In this document: positions 36,459-44,681 of the stretch, piece by piece
How positions within the stretch are numbered: position 1 is the first letter of the stretch
Layout of the letters: each line of letters opens with the position of its first letter
Assembly: GCF_012844305.1 (NCBI RefSeq)
Contig: NZ_JABANE010000027.1
Location: 25,386 to 89,385, forward strand
DNA length: 64,000 bases
Source: Flammeovirga aprica JL-4
GTDB lineage: Bacteria; Bacteroidota; Bacteroidia; Cytophagales; Flammeovirgaceae
Direction: 5' to 3'
The notes under the pieces: model-generated
Database searches by the model: none
Told to the model about the DNA's origin: nothing
Seen by the model: the letters and a program-made list of their open reading frames with translations, nothing else
Made by a program: the position numbers and the translations under genes

Positions 36459-37370
36459 ATGAAAAAATTTATACTAACAGCAGATATAGGAGGAAGTCAC
36501 ATTACAAGTAGTGTTGTGGATTTTACGACTTTAAAAACCATAGAAAATACAACTTCCACTGTAAAAGTAGATAGTCATGCTTCGGCTGAGAAAATCATTA
36601 CAGAGTGGACAAGTGCCTTAAGTGAGTCCATTGAAAAATTTGATGGAGTGATTGAAGGAATTGCACTTTCTATGCCCGGACCTTTTGATTACAAAAATGG
36701 TATTTGTGAAATCACTGGCCTAGGTAAATATGAAAATTTATTCGGATATAACATTAGGTTAGTACTGTTTGATAAATATAATTCTTTTATCACTGATCCT
36801 TCAAAAATCATCTTCTTAAATGATGCCGATGCCTTTATTTTAGGAGCTGTTCGTATGCAGAATTACCAGAATGAAAAGGTCATTGGTTTGACACTAGGTA
36901 CTGGCTACGGATCTGGATTTGTAGAGAACGGTCAATTGTTGACAGAAGACAGCAGAGTACCTGAAGGTGGTTTGATGTATTGTCAGCCTTTCAAAGAAGG
37001 AATAGCTGAAGACTATATTTCTACCCGTTGGTTTGTGAAAGAATGGGAGAAAAGAGAAGGTAAAAAAGTGAAAGGCGTAAAAGAAGTTTCTGAAGCGGAT
37101 AACATTACTTCCAAGCAACTTTTTGATGAGTTTGGAAACAACCTTTCTGCTACTTTAAAACCATGGAAAGAGACTTTTCAGCCTACCAAAATGGTGATTG
37201 GTGGCAATATTACTAATGTGCTTTCCAAGTTTGTGAAGCCCCTTAAAAATGAATTGAACATTGAAGAAATCATTGCATTCTCACATACTGAAAAGGCAGC
37301 AATGATTGGTGCGGCTTTGCATTACCAGAAAGAATCTAAAATACAAATGAAGAATAAAGGTACACTGTAA
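36459..37370 (+). CDS. ROK-family sugar kinase, zinc-motif-lacking
   Basis: 303 residues. The ATP phosphate loop TADIGGSHITSSVVD is at the N-terminus; LNDADAFILGA carries the catalytic Asp region and LTLGTGYGSGFVENGQL the second phosphate loop. The Cys-rich zinc motif (C-x-C-G-x-x-G-C) normal in ROK kinases is absent; the segment reads PEGGLMYCQPFKEGIAEDYI instead. It presumably phosphorylates mannose or another hexose entering through the MFS porter. It is 114 bp downstream of GntR. Confidence 0.85.
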   Translation: MKKFILTADIGGSHITSSVVDFTTLKTIENTTSTVKVDSHASAEKIITEWTSALSESIEKFDGVIEGIALSMPGPFDYKNGICEITGLGKYENLFGYNIRLVLFDKYNSFITDPSKIIFLNDADAFILGAVRMQNYQNEKVIGLTLGTGYGSGFVENGQLLTEDSRVPEGGLMYCQPFKEGIAEDYISTRWFVKEWEKREGKKVKGVKEVSEADNITSKQLFDEFGNNLSATLKPWKETFQPTKMVIGGNITNVLSKFVKPLKNELNIEEIIAFSHTEKAAMIGAALHYQKESKIQMKNKGTL

Positions 37371-37400
37371 CTTAAGTAAGTTTTTAAATATTTGTGTTGT

Positions 37401-37517
37401 TTAGAAATCAGGAGATTTCTGATGATCTATAGGACACGAATGACGCTAACGCTTAACATTCGCGCCAGGGGGCTTTCTACCCTATTAATTTGGTAGTGCT
37501 CTCCCGGCCTTGAAGGG
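37401..37517. repeat. TAGAAATC/GACGCT repeat, copy 1
   Basis: Begins with the hairpin-like TTAGAAATCAGGAGATTTCT, followed by TGATCTATAGG and ATGACGCTAACGCTTAACAT, then GCCAGGGGGC. The first 70 bp match 47373-47445. The remainder, up to about 37517, differs. It fills the gap between the kinase and isomerase genes. Confidence 0.7.
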
Positions 37518-37660
37518 AAAAACATTGAAAGTTTGCAGAAATACCGATTGAAAGTTAACCATATTTTAGAATGTGCTGAAGTTGTGTCCTTAGAACATCC
37601 TTAGCATAAATTCTTTATTCAAAAAAATCCATTAAGAAAATCCATTATCAATATAAAACA

Positions 37661-39430
37661 ATGACTAGAAACACGAAACAATACCTGATGCCATCCTCAG
37701 TAGAAAAACCATCGAAAGGGATGTACAACATTTATCCTTCGCATACACTAAAAGAGGGGGCAATTAATATTGGGTATACCTCATTGGCTAAAGCATTTCA
37801 ACAACATTCATGTATTCTATTAGATGGATATGTGGGGGTGAATTGGGAAACAGTCACTACTGAATTATTAGAAGCATTTAAAGCGGAGGGATTGACTAAA
37901 ATCCGTTTCTTAAATATCAATGCGGCTTTGAAATCAGAAGAGGAAATCGATGAGATGATCGCTCCATTCTTGGGAGGTGATGATCCTATTTTCGGTAAAT
38001 TATTCGAAGGTAAAATCAATGACTTTTTTGATGTATCAAAACTAGAAGCGATTAAAGCGTCAGAAGATGCATTGACTGTGATTTACGGCTGTGGAGCCTC
38101 TTTATTGAATGTTGAGAATGCCGCTTTGGCATATATTGATGTTCCTAAAAATGAGATTCAATTCCGCTCAAGAGCAGGTGGTGTTTTAAACTTAGGTGCT
38201 AAAGAAAGTATTGCTCCAAAACCACAGTACAAGAGAATGTATTTTGTGGATTGGATCGTATTGAATCATCAAAAAGCAGACATTCTTCCTAAAATCGATT
38301 ACATCATTGATGAGCAGAGAAGTGATGCCATTACTTGGACTGACGGTGATACGTTTAGAAAAGGATTGGAAGATATGTCGAAAAATGCCTTCAGAGTGCG
38401 TCCTTGGTTTGAGCCAGGTGCTTGGGGCGGTCAGTGGATCAAAGAAAAAATTGGCGGACTGGCACAAGACGTACCAAACTATGCTTGGTCATTTGAGTTG
38501 ATCGTGCCTGAAAATGGTATCGTATTCGAAGCCAACGGACATTTATTAGAGGTATCTTTTGACTTCTTGATGTTCCATAATAATAAAAATGTATTGGGTG
38601 AAGCAAGTGAGCGTTTTGGGTATGATTTCCCTATCCGTTTTGACTTCTTGGATACTGTTGCTGGAGGAAATCTTTCGGTACAATGCCACCCAAGACCGGA
38701 GTATATGAAAGAACACTTCGGTCATACATTTACGCAAGATGAAACGTATTATATGCTGGATGCCAAAGAAGATGCTAAAGTGTATTTAGGTTTCCAGGAA
38801 GATATTGTTCCAGAAGAATTTGAAGCGGCATTGACGGATAGTTTTGAGAATGCAAAAGAACTTCAGATTGAAAATTATGTACAGGTGCATCCTGCGAAGA
38901 AGCATGATTTATTCTTGATTCCAAATGGTACAATCCACTGTTCGGGTACTAACGGTATGGTACTTGAAATCAGTGCTACGCCATATATCTTTACTTTCAA
39001 AATGTACGATTGGTTACGCCTTGATTTGGATGGTAAACCAAGACCAATGAACATCAAAAGAGGAATGGAAAACTTGCATTTTGACCGTAAAGGAGACAAA
39101 GTAGAACAGGATTTAATTTCTCATCCTAAAGTAATTGAAGAAGGCGAAGGCCATCAAATCATCAACCTTCCAACACACAAAGATCATTTTTATGCGGTGG
39201 ATCGTTTGGAGTTTGACCATGAGATTGAAGTAGCATTAAACGATCAGTGTCATGTGATGAGTTTGGTGGAAGGAGACAGCATTACGGTGATTACCAATGA
39301 CAACACTTTTGAAGTGAATTATGCAGAGACTTTCGTTATTCCGGCGGCAAGTGGAAGCTATAAATTGGTGAATACTGCTGGTGAGCGAGTGAAAGTAATC
39401 AAGTCATGGGTGAAATCAGAAGAATGCTAA
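37661..39430 (+). CDS. Class I mannose-6-phosphate isomerase-like protein (large form)
   Basis: 589 residues, longer than the roughly 390-420 of standard ManA. Zinc ligands of the type I enzyme are visible in the second half: SVQCHPRPEYM (Gln and His), DETYYMLDA (Glu) and IPNGTIHCSG (His). The C-terminal cupin carries LEISATPYIFTFKMYDWLRLDLDG. The first 200 residues are an extra alpha/beta domain (SCILLDGYVGVNWE). It should interconvert mannose 6-phosphate and fructose 6-phosphate, linking the ROK kinase to glycolysis. It is 4 bp from the porter gene. Confidence 0.85.
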   Translation: MTRNTKQYLMPSSVEKPSKGMYNIYPSHTLKEGAINIGYTSLAKAFQQHSCILLDGYVGVNWETVTTELLEAFKAEGLTKIRFLNINAALKSEEEIDEMIAPFLGGDDPIFGKLFEGKINDFFDVSKLEAIKASEDALTVIYGCGASLLNVENAALAYIDVPKNEIQFRSRAGGVLNLGAKESIAPKPQYKRMYFVDWIVLNHQKADILPKIDYIIDEQRSDAITWTDGDTFRKGLEDMSKNAFRVRPWFEPGAWGGQWIKEKIGGLAQDVPNYAWSFELIVPENGIVFEANGHLLEVSFDFLMFHNNKNVLGEASERFGYDFPIRFDFLDTVAGGNLSVQCHPRPEYMKEHFGHTFTQDETYYMLDAKEDAKVYLGFQEDIVPEEFEAALTDSFENAKELQIENYVQVHPAKKHDLFLIPNGTIHCSGTNGMVLEISATPYIFTFKMYDWLRLDLDGKPRPMNIKRGMENLHFDRKGDKVEQDLISHPKVIEEGEGHQIINLPTHKDHFYAVDRLEFDHEIEVALNDQCHVMSLVEGDSITVITNDNTFEVNYAETFVIPAASGSYKLVNTAGERVKVIKSWVKSEEC

Positions 39431-39434
39431 GCCT

Positions 39435-40775
39435 ATGAATGCAAAAGTTATAATTGTCACTTTTATTGCGGCATTGGCAGGGCTGTTATTCGGCTTTGAT
39501 ACTGCTGTAATATCAGGAACTATTCCTTTTGTACAATCTCAATATGAGCTAACAGCTGCCCTTACGGGGTGGTTTGTTAGTTCAGCTTTATTGGGGTCTA
39601 TATTAGGAGTAAGTGTATCGGGGTGGTGCAGTGACCGTTTTGGTAGAAAGAATATCTTGATTGCATCGGCTATTTTATTTTTATTATCGGCAATCGGTTG
39701 TGCATTATCAGACAGTTTTCAAACCCTTGTAGTGTATAGAATTTTGGGTGGAATCGCTATCGGTTTTGCTTCTATGGTGGCACCACTTTACATCAGTGAA
39801 ATTGCCCCCAAAAAACACAGAGGCAGACTAGTCACCATCTATCAATTGACCATCACACTGGGTATTTTGGGTGCTTATTTTTCTAATCACCTTGTACAGG
39901 ATATTGCTTTAAACACCACTTCTTTCAATGGCGCAACCCATGAACTGATTGTCAGCGAATATTGGAGAGGGATGTTTGCTGTAGAATTGTTTCCGGCACT
40001 ATTGTTTTTAGTGGGAATGTTTTTTGTTCCGAAAAGCCCACGCTGGTTGCAGATCAAAGGACAGATAGAAGAGGCAAGAGCAGTTTCAAAAGAGTTAGTA
40101 ATTGACCTTGAAACACCTGATAATAACAAAGAGAAAGTAGCTTTAAGTACGCTTTTCAACGGATGGCTTAAAAAGCCAATGGGCATTGCCATTTTCCTGA
40201 TGATGTTCTCACAGCTTTGCGGTATCAATGCCATTATCTATTATGGCCCGTCTATCTTGGCAGAAGCTGGTTTGAGTATTTCAGATTCGTTGGGAGGACA
40301 AGTAACCATTGGTATCATCAATTGTTTGTTCACGTTTTTAGCCATCAAACAAATTGATAATTGGGGAAGAAAACCTTTATTAATGATGGGAGCAATTGGC
40401 GTTACGATTGCCTTGCTGACCACAAGTGTATTATTCTTCCTTGACCTTACGAATGGTCTTTGGGTAGTGGGAAGTATTCTTTTATTTATTGCATGTTATG
40501 CCTTTTCACTTGGACCTGTACAATTTGTTGTGGCGGCAGAAGTGTTCCCAACAAAATACAGAGCCAAAGCCATGTCCATCAGTACCCTTATCCTTTGGGG
40601 AGCCAACGCCGTAGTAGGACAAGTTTTTCCAATTCTCTTGGAAAGTGGAGGAGCAACATTAACCTTCCTAATTTTTGGATTGATATGCATACCATGTGTC
40701 TTCTTTATCTTCAAACATATTCCTGAAACCAAAGGAAAATCTCTAGAAGAAATTGAAAAATTATGGACCTCGTAG
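39435..40775 (+). CDS. MFS sugar porter (SP family)
   Basis: 446 residues with 12 membrane helices. Family motifs: GWCSDRFGRKN after TM2, APLYISEIAPKKHRGR after TM4, KSPRWLQIKGQIEEA at the central loop and PETKGKSLEEIEKLW at the C-terminus. It imports a monosaccharide, probably by proton symport, across the inner membrane. It starts 4 bp after the isomerase gene, so the two are cotranscribed. Its TAG stop lies inside a 26-nt GTAGGGG repeat. Confidence 0.92.
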   Translation: MNAKVIIVTFIAALAGLLFGFDTAVISGTIPFVQSQYELTAALTGWFVSSALLGSILGVSVSGWCSDRFGRKNILIASAILFLLSAIGCALSDSFQTLVVYRILGGIAIGFASMVAPLYISEIAPKKHRGRLVTIYQLTITLGILGAYFSNHLVQDIALNTTSFNGATHELIVSEYWRGMFAVELFPALLFLVGMFFVPKSPRWLQIKGQIEEARAVSKELVIDLETPDNNKEKVALSTLFNGWLKKPMGIAIFLMMFSQLCGINAIIYYGPSILAEAGLSISDSLGGQVTIGIINCLFTFLAIKQIDNWGRKPLLMMGAIGVTIALLTTSVLFFLDLTNGLWVVGSILLFIACYAFSLGPVQFVVAAEVFPTKYRAKAMSISTLILWGANAVVGQVFPILLESGGATLTFLIFGLICIPCVFFIFKHIPETKGKSLEEIEKLWTS

Positions 40776-40797
40776 GGGTAGACCTACATGTCTACCC
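40772..40797. repeat. 26-nt GTAGGGG hairpin repeat, copy 3
   Basis: GTAGGGGTAGACCTACAT then GTCTACCC; stem GGGTAGAC/GTCTACCC. It begins 2 bp before the end of the porter stop codon and supplies that TAG, just as at 5502. Confidence 0.8.
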
Positions 40798-40920
40798 GAA
40801 AATACCAATGGGTAGCTCAATAAAAACATTTAACTCTAATGACGAATGAAATCGTCACCCGACCAAAACAAACAATACAGTCAACCACAACGCACATTAC
40901 AACCACAAAATAGAAGAACG

Positions 40921-42198
40921 ATGAAGAATTATTTACTAATAGGTTTAGCTTCCTTAGCCATAGGATGTTCAAGCCAGCCTAAAGAAACATTATCAGATCA
41001 AATCGCAAAAGATCAACAACTGCCGGAAATCAAAAAAATGGGATTAAACTTGATGAAGTCAGGTTTCAATGCCGGAGATGGTTATGCGGAAGTTTGGATT
41101 AGAGATTTCAATACTTTTGTAGCACAATCGGCCAAAGTTGTAGATCATCAATTGATCAGAGAAAATTTATTGAACTTTTTCTACATTCAGGAAGAAGATG
41201 GAAATATAGCGGATGGTTTTGTGACCATCAAAGGAGAATTTAACTCCAATTACTATACGCAAAGTGAACACAAACCTACTTTAGCTTATCATAAAAATAC
41301 GGTAGAAACGGACCAGGAAACTTCCCTTGTACAAACCGTTTATAATTACATCAAAGCCACTGGTGATGTGGCAATTTTAGACGAAGTAGTTGTAGGCAAA
41401 ACAGTAGCAAAACGTTTGGAGGAATCCATGCAGTTTTTATTAAACGAACGTTTTGATGAAGATTACCAATTGCTTTGGGGTGCTACTACTGCCGATTGGG
41501 GAGATGTACAGCCTGAACACGATTGGGGAGTAGCGTTAGATGAAAACTCACACCTTACCATTGATATTTATGACAATGCCATGTTCGTCATCGCATTAAA
41601 TAATCTGATTGAAATGGGTGGAGACAAGATTGATCAAGCAAAATGGACGAAAGTAAGAGATGATATTACAGCCAATGTTGCTAAGCACCTTTGGGATGAA
41701 AAACGTCAGAAATATCATCCGCATTTATACATCACAGACTCACCATTCCCAGCAGATTTTGATGAGGAAGAAGTATTCTATCATGGTGGCACAGCTGTTG
41801 CAATCCAAGCAGGTTTCTTAACGAAAGCACAGATTAAATCACAATTGGATAAAATGATCCAAAATGTAAAAGAATCAGGAGCACCTTCTATCGGTTTGAC
41901 GTTATACCCTGTTTACCCTGAAGGCACTTTTAAAAATGAAGGTATGCATCCTTACGGCTATCAAAATGGAGGTGACTGGACATGGTTTGGAGCAAGAATG
42001 ATTACGGCATTAATCGATAACGGATTTGAGCAGGAAGCATGGGAACAAGCACAGCCAATGTTCGATAGAGTCATCAAAAATAAAGGCTTCTTTGAGTGGT
42101 ATACGAAAGACAATAAACCGAATGGATCAGGTATGTTCAGAGGTTCTGCAGGTGTCCTTTTAGATGCTATCGATGCTTTTGAAAACATTGAAAAGTAA
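40921..42198 (+). CDS. Six-hairpin glycosidase-like lipoprotein
   Basis: 425 residues from the ATG at 40921, giving a lipoprotein signal (MKNYLLIGLASLAIGC); the upstream ATG at 40846 would add 25 polar residues. It resembles (alpha/alpha)6 enzymes: VWIRDFNTFVAQ near the N-terminus, VETDQETSLVQTVYNY, TTADWGDVQPEHDWG, IDIYDNAMFVIAL and GGDWTWFGARMITALI with acidic residues in the usual groove. Family GH63, GH125 or a glucoamylase-like group is possible; I cannot fix it. It lies 6 bp before the GH92 gene, so it probably trims the same glycan. Confidence 0.72.
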   Translation: MKNYLLIGLASLAIGCSSQPKETLSDQIAKDQQLPEIKKMGLNLMKSGFNAGDGYAEVWIRDFNTFVAQSAKVVDHQLIRENLLNFFYIQEEDGNIADGFVTIKGEFNSNYYTQSEHKPTLAYHKNTVETDQETSLVQTVYNYIKATGDVAILDEVVVGKTVAKRLEESMQFLLNERFDEDYQLLWGATTADWGDVQPEHDWGVALDENSHLTIDIYDNAMFVIALNNLIEMGGDKIDQAKWTKVRDDITANVAKHLWDEKRQKYHPHLYITDSPFPADFDEEEVFYHGGTAVAIQAGFLTKAQIKSQLDKMIQNVKESGAPSIGLTLYPVYPEGTFKNEGMHPYGYQNGGDWTWFGARMITALIDNGFEQEAWEQAQPMFDRVIKNKGFFEWYTKDNKPNGSGMFRGSAGVLLDAIDAFENIEK

Positions 42199-42204
42199 TC
42201 AATA

Positions 42205-44556
42205 ATGAAAGCGAATAGTCTATTAATGCTTATTACTTTCTGTGCTGTCTCTTTTAAAGGGATGGCACAGAAAACACCATTGGAGTGGGTTGATCCTAAT
42301 ATTGGGACAGTGCATTCTCGATGGTTTTTTTATACGCCAGCGGCTCAGCCTTTTGGTATGGCAAAACCGGCCCCATCCACCAACGGTCAAGACGGCAACG
42401 AGTGGGGATGGGAAGCAGTAGGTTATGACGGTACCCACAGTTCGATTGAGGGTTTTGTCAATTTCCATGAGTTTCAAGTGGGAGGTATTGCATTGATGCC
42501 TACCACAGGACCATTGAAAACAACTCCGGGTAAACTGGAAGATACTGAAAGTGGGTATCGTTCTCCTTTCCAAAAAGAAAATGAATTTGCACAGCCCGGT
42601 TATTACTCAGTGCTTTTAGATAAATATAATGTAAAAGCAGAATTGACATCGACTCCACGTGTAGCTTTTCATCGTTATACCTTTTTAGAAGATACAGAAG
42701 GACGCATTCTTTTTGATATCGGAAACAAACAAGGGGAAAGCGGAGAAGTGATGGATGCGGCAGTACAACGAGTGGGAGAAAGGACCATAGAAGGTTTTGT
42801 GATCACTCACCCTGGCTATGTAAAATACTATCAGCAAGGTAGCAATGTCAAGATGTATTTTGTAGCTGAACTTTCTGAAACCCCTTCTAAAGTAGATGCA
42901 TTTCATAAAAATGATATTCACTTAGGAAAAGAAGCGGCCTTGGGCAAAGGTGCTGGTTTGGCTTTACAGTTTGAAGATCTGAAAGGAAAAAGTATTGAAG
43001 TAAAAATAGGACTTTCTTATACTTCTATTGAACATGCAAAATTGAATTTAGCTACTGAAGCATTAGATCTCAATTTTGATCAAGCAAAACAAGAAGCACA
43101 AAACAAGTGGTCTGAAATGCTGGGCAGAATTGATGCGAAAGGAGGCAGTGAAGCACATCAAACAAAATTCTATACAGGACTTTATCATGCCTTGTTGGGT
43201 AGAGGACTGACCAATGATGTAAACGGTGCTTATCCTGCAATTCATGGTGGCATTGGTTATATTCCTTCAGATAAAAATGGAATTCCAAACTACAATCACT
43301 ACAATACAGATGCCGTTTGGGGTGCATTCTGGAACCTTACACAGCTTTGGGCATTGGCTTATCCAGACTATTACAATGAGTTTATACAATGTCAGTTGGA
43401 CATCTACAAAGACGGTGGATGGCTTGCTGATGGAGTAGCGGCCAATAAATATGTATCAGGAGTAGGTACCAATTATATGGGCTTGGTGGTTGCCTCAGCT
43501 TACAATAGAGGCATTCAAAATTACGATGTTGAAACAGCTTATCAGGCCGTTTATAAAAATGAATTGGGATGGATGAACCGTCCGTTGGGAGCCGGTAAAG
43601 CAGATACCAAAATTTGGACTGAAAAAGGATACGTGCCTTTAACTTCCAATTCAGAATATTACTCAGCAAGTGATGCCAACGGATCTCAGTTCTCCGCTTC
43701 ACACACTTTGGAATACAGCTTTTCAGCTTATGCGGCCGCACAAATGGCTAAAGCATTAGAGAAAGAAGAAGACTATAAAATGTTTATGGAGTACTCTAAA
43801 GGATGGGAAAAATTATTTGACCCAAGTACCGGTTTTATCCGCCCTAAATTACCGAACGGAGACTTTATTGAAGAATTTGATCCAAAGAAAGTATGGACCG
43901 GTTTTCAAGAAGGCAACGCTTGGCAATATACCTTCTATGTCCCTCATGATCCTCAAGGCCTGATGCAAAAAATCGGTCCTCAAGAATTCGTAGATCGATT
44001 GGATGGAGTCTTTGAAACAGCAGCTATTACAAAGTTTGGAGGAGGCGAAGAAGTCAATGCATTTGCCGGATTGGAAAATGTATACAACCACGGTAATCAA
44101 CCCTCTTTGCAAATTTCATGGATGTATAATTTTACCTCCGAACCATGGAAATCACAATATTGGGTAAGAGAAATTTGTGATGTCTTCTATGGTACCGATG
44201 AAACCCACGGTTACGGTTATGGTCAGGATGAAGACCAAGGACAATTAGGGGCATGGTATGTATTGGCAGGTATAGGTCTATTTGATGTACAAGGTGGTAC
44301 TGCTGCTGATCCAACATTACAGATGGTATTGCCTCAATTTTCCGAAATTAATATTCAGTTGCATCCTGATTTTTATAAAGGGAAGGAATTGAAAATTATC
44401 ACAAAAGGAGATGTATCAAATGATCATTATATCAAATCTGCAAAATGGAATAAGAAGGATTTAAAGACCGTTTTCCTTCCATGGAATGAGGTAACTGAAG
44501 GAGGTGTACTGGAAATTAAATCTTCAGATAAACCGAATAAGGAATTGGTGCAATAA
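42205..44556 (+). CDS. GH92 alpha-mannosidase
   Basis: 783 residues with a signal peptide (to KGMA/QKTP). GH92 features: WVDPNIGT at the start, DAVWGAFWNLTQLWALAYP, EGNAWQYTFYVPHDPQG and DEDQGQLGAWYVLAGIGLF with the acidic residues of the calcium/active-site region. The N-terminal motif is unusual (IGTVHSRWFFYTPAAQPFGM), and NQP replaces the common NEP near residue 630 (GNQPSLQISWMYN). It probably releases mannose from alpha-mannan or N-glycans. It is cotranscribed with the lipoprotein upstream and feeds the kinase/isomerase route. Confidence 0.88.
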   Translation: MKANSLLMLITFCAVSFKGMAQKTPLEWVDPNIGTVHSRWFFYTPAAQPFGMAKPAPSTNGQDGNEWGWEAVGYDGTHSSIEGFVNFHEFQVGGIALMPTTGPLKTTPGKLEDTESGYRSPFQKENEFAQPGYYSVLLDKYNVKAELTSTPRVAFHRYTFLEDTEGRILFDIGNKQGESGEVMDAAVQRVGERTIEGFVITHPGYVKYYQQGSNVKMYFVAELSETPSKVDAFHKNDIHLGKEAALGKGAGLALQFEDLKGKSIEVKIGLSYTSIEHAKLNLATEALDLNFDQAKQEAQNKWSEMLGRIDAKGGSEAHQTKFYTGLYHALLGRGLTNDVNGAYPAIHGGIGYIPSDKNGIPNYNHYNTDAVWGAFWNLTQLWALAYPDYYNEFIQCQLDIYKDGGWLADGVAANKYVSGVGTNYMGLVVASAYNRGIQNYDVETAYQAVYKNELGWMNRPLGAGKADTKIWTEKGYVPLTSNSEYYSASDANGSQFSASHTLEYSFSAYAAAQMAKALEKEEDYKMFMEYSKGWEKLFDPSTGFIRPKLPNGDFIEEFDPKKVWTGFQEGNAWQYTFYVPHDPQGLMQKIGPQEFVDRLDGVFETAAITKFGGGEEVNAFAGLENVYNHGNQPSLQISWMYNFTSEPWKSQYWVREICDVFYGTDETHGYGYGQDEDQGQLGAWYVLAGIGLFDVQGGTAADPTLQMVLPQFSEINIQLHPDFYKGKELKIITKGDVSNDHYIKSAKWNKKDLKTVFLPWNEVTEGGVLEIKSSDKPNKELVQ

Positions 44557-44563
44557 TAGAAAT

Positions 44564-44626
44564 GGTTTGTGTTGTGGTCTGTAGGGATGTTGCATTGCAA
44601 CGTCCACACAGACCACAACAAGAACC
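44564..44626. repeat. Composite inverted repeat around a near-palindromic core
   Basis: Arms GGTTTGTGTTGTGGTCTGT (44564-44582) and ACAGACCACAACAAGAACC (44608-44626) match at 17 of 19 positions. The core GATGTTGCATTGCAACGTC (44586-44604) is nearly self-complementary. It lies 8 bp after the GH92 stop. Confidence 0.78.
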
Positions 44627-44681
44627 CTTTTTTACCAATTAAAATAAATAATACGATTGATTAAACAACGACTCAATTGAA

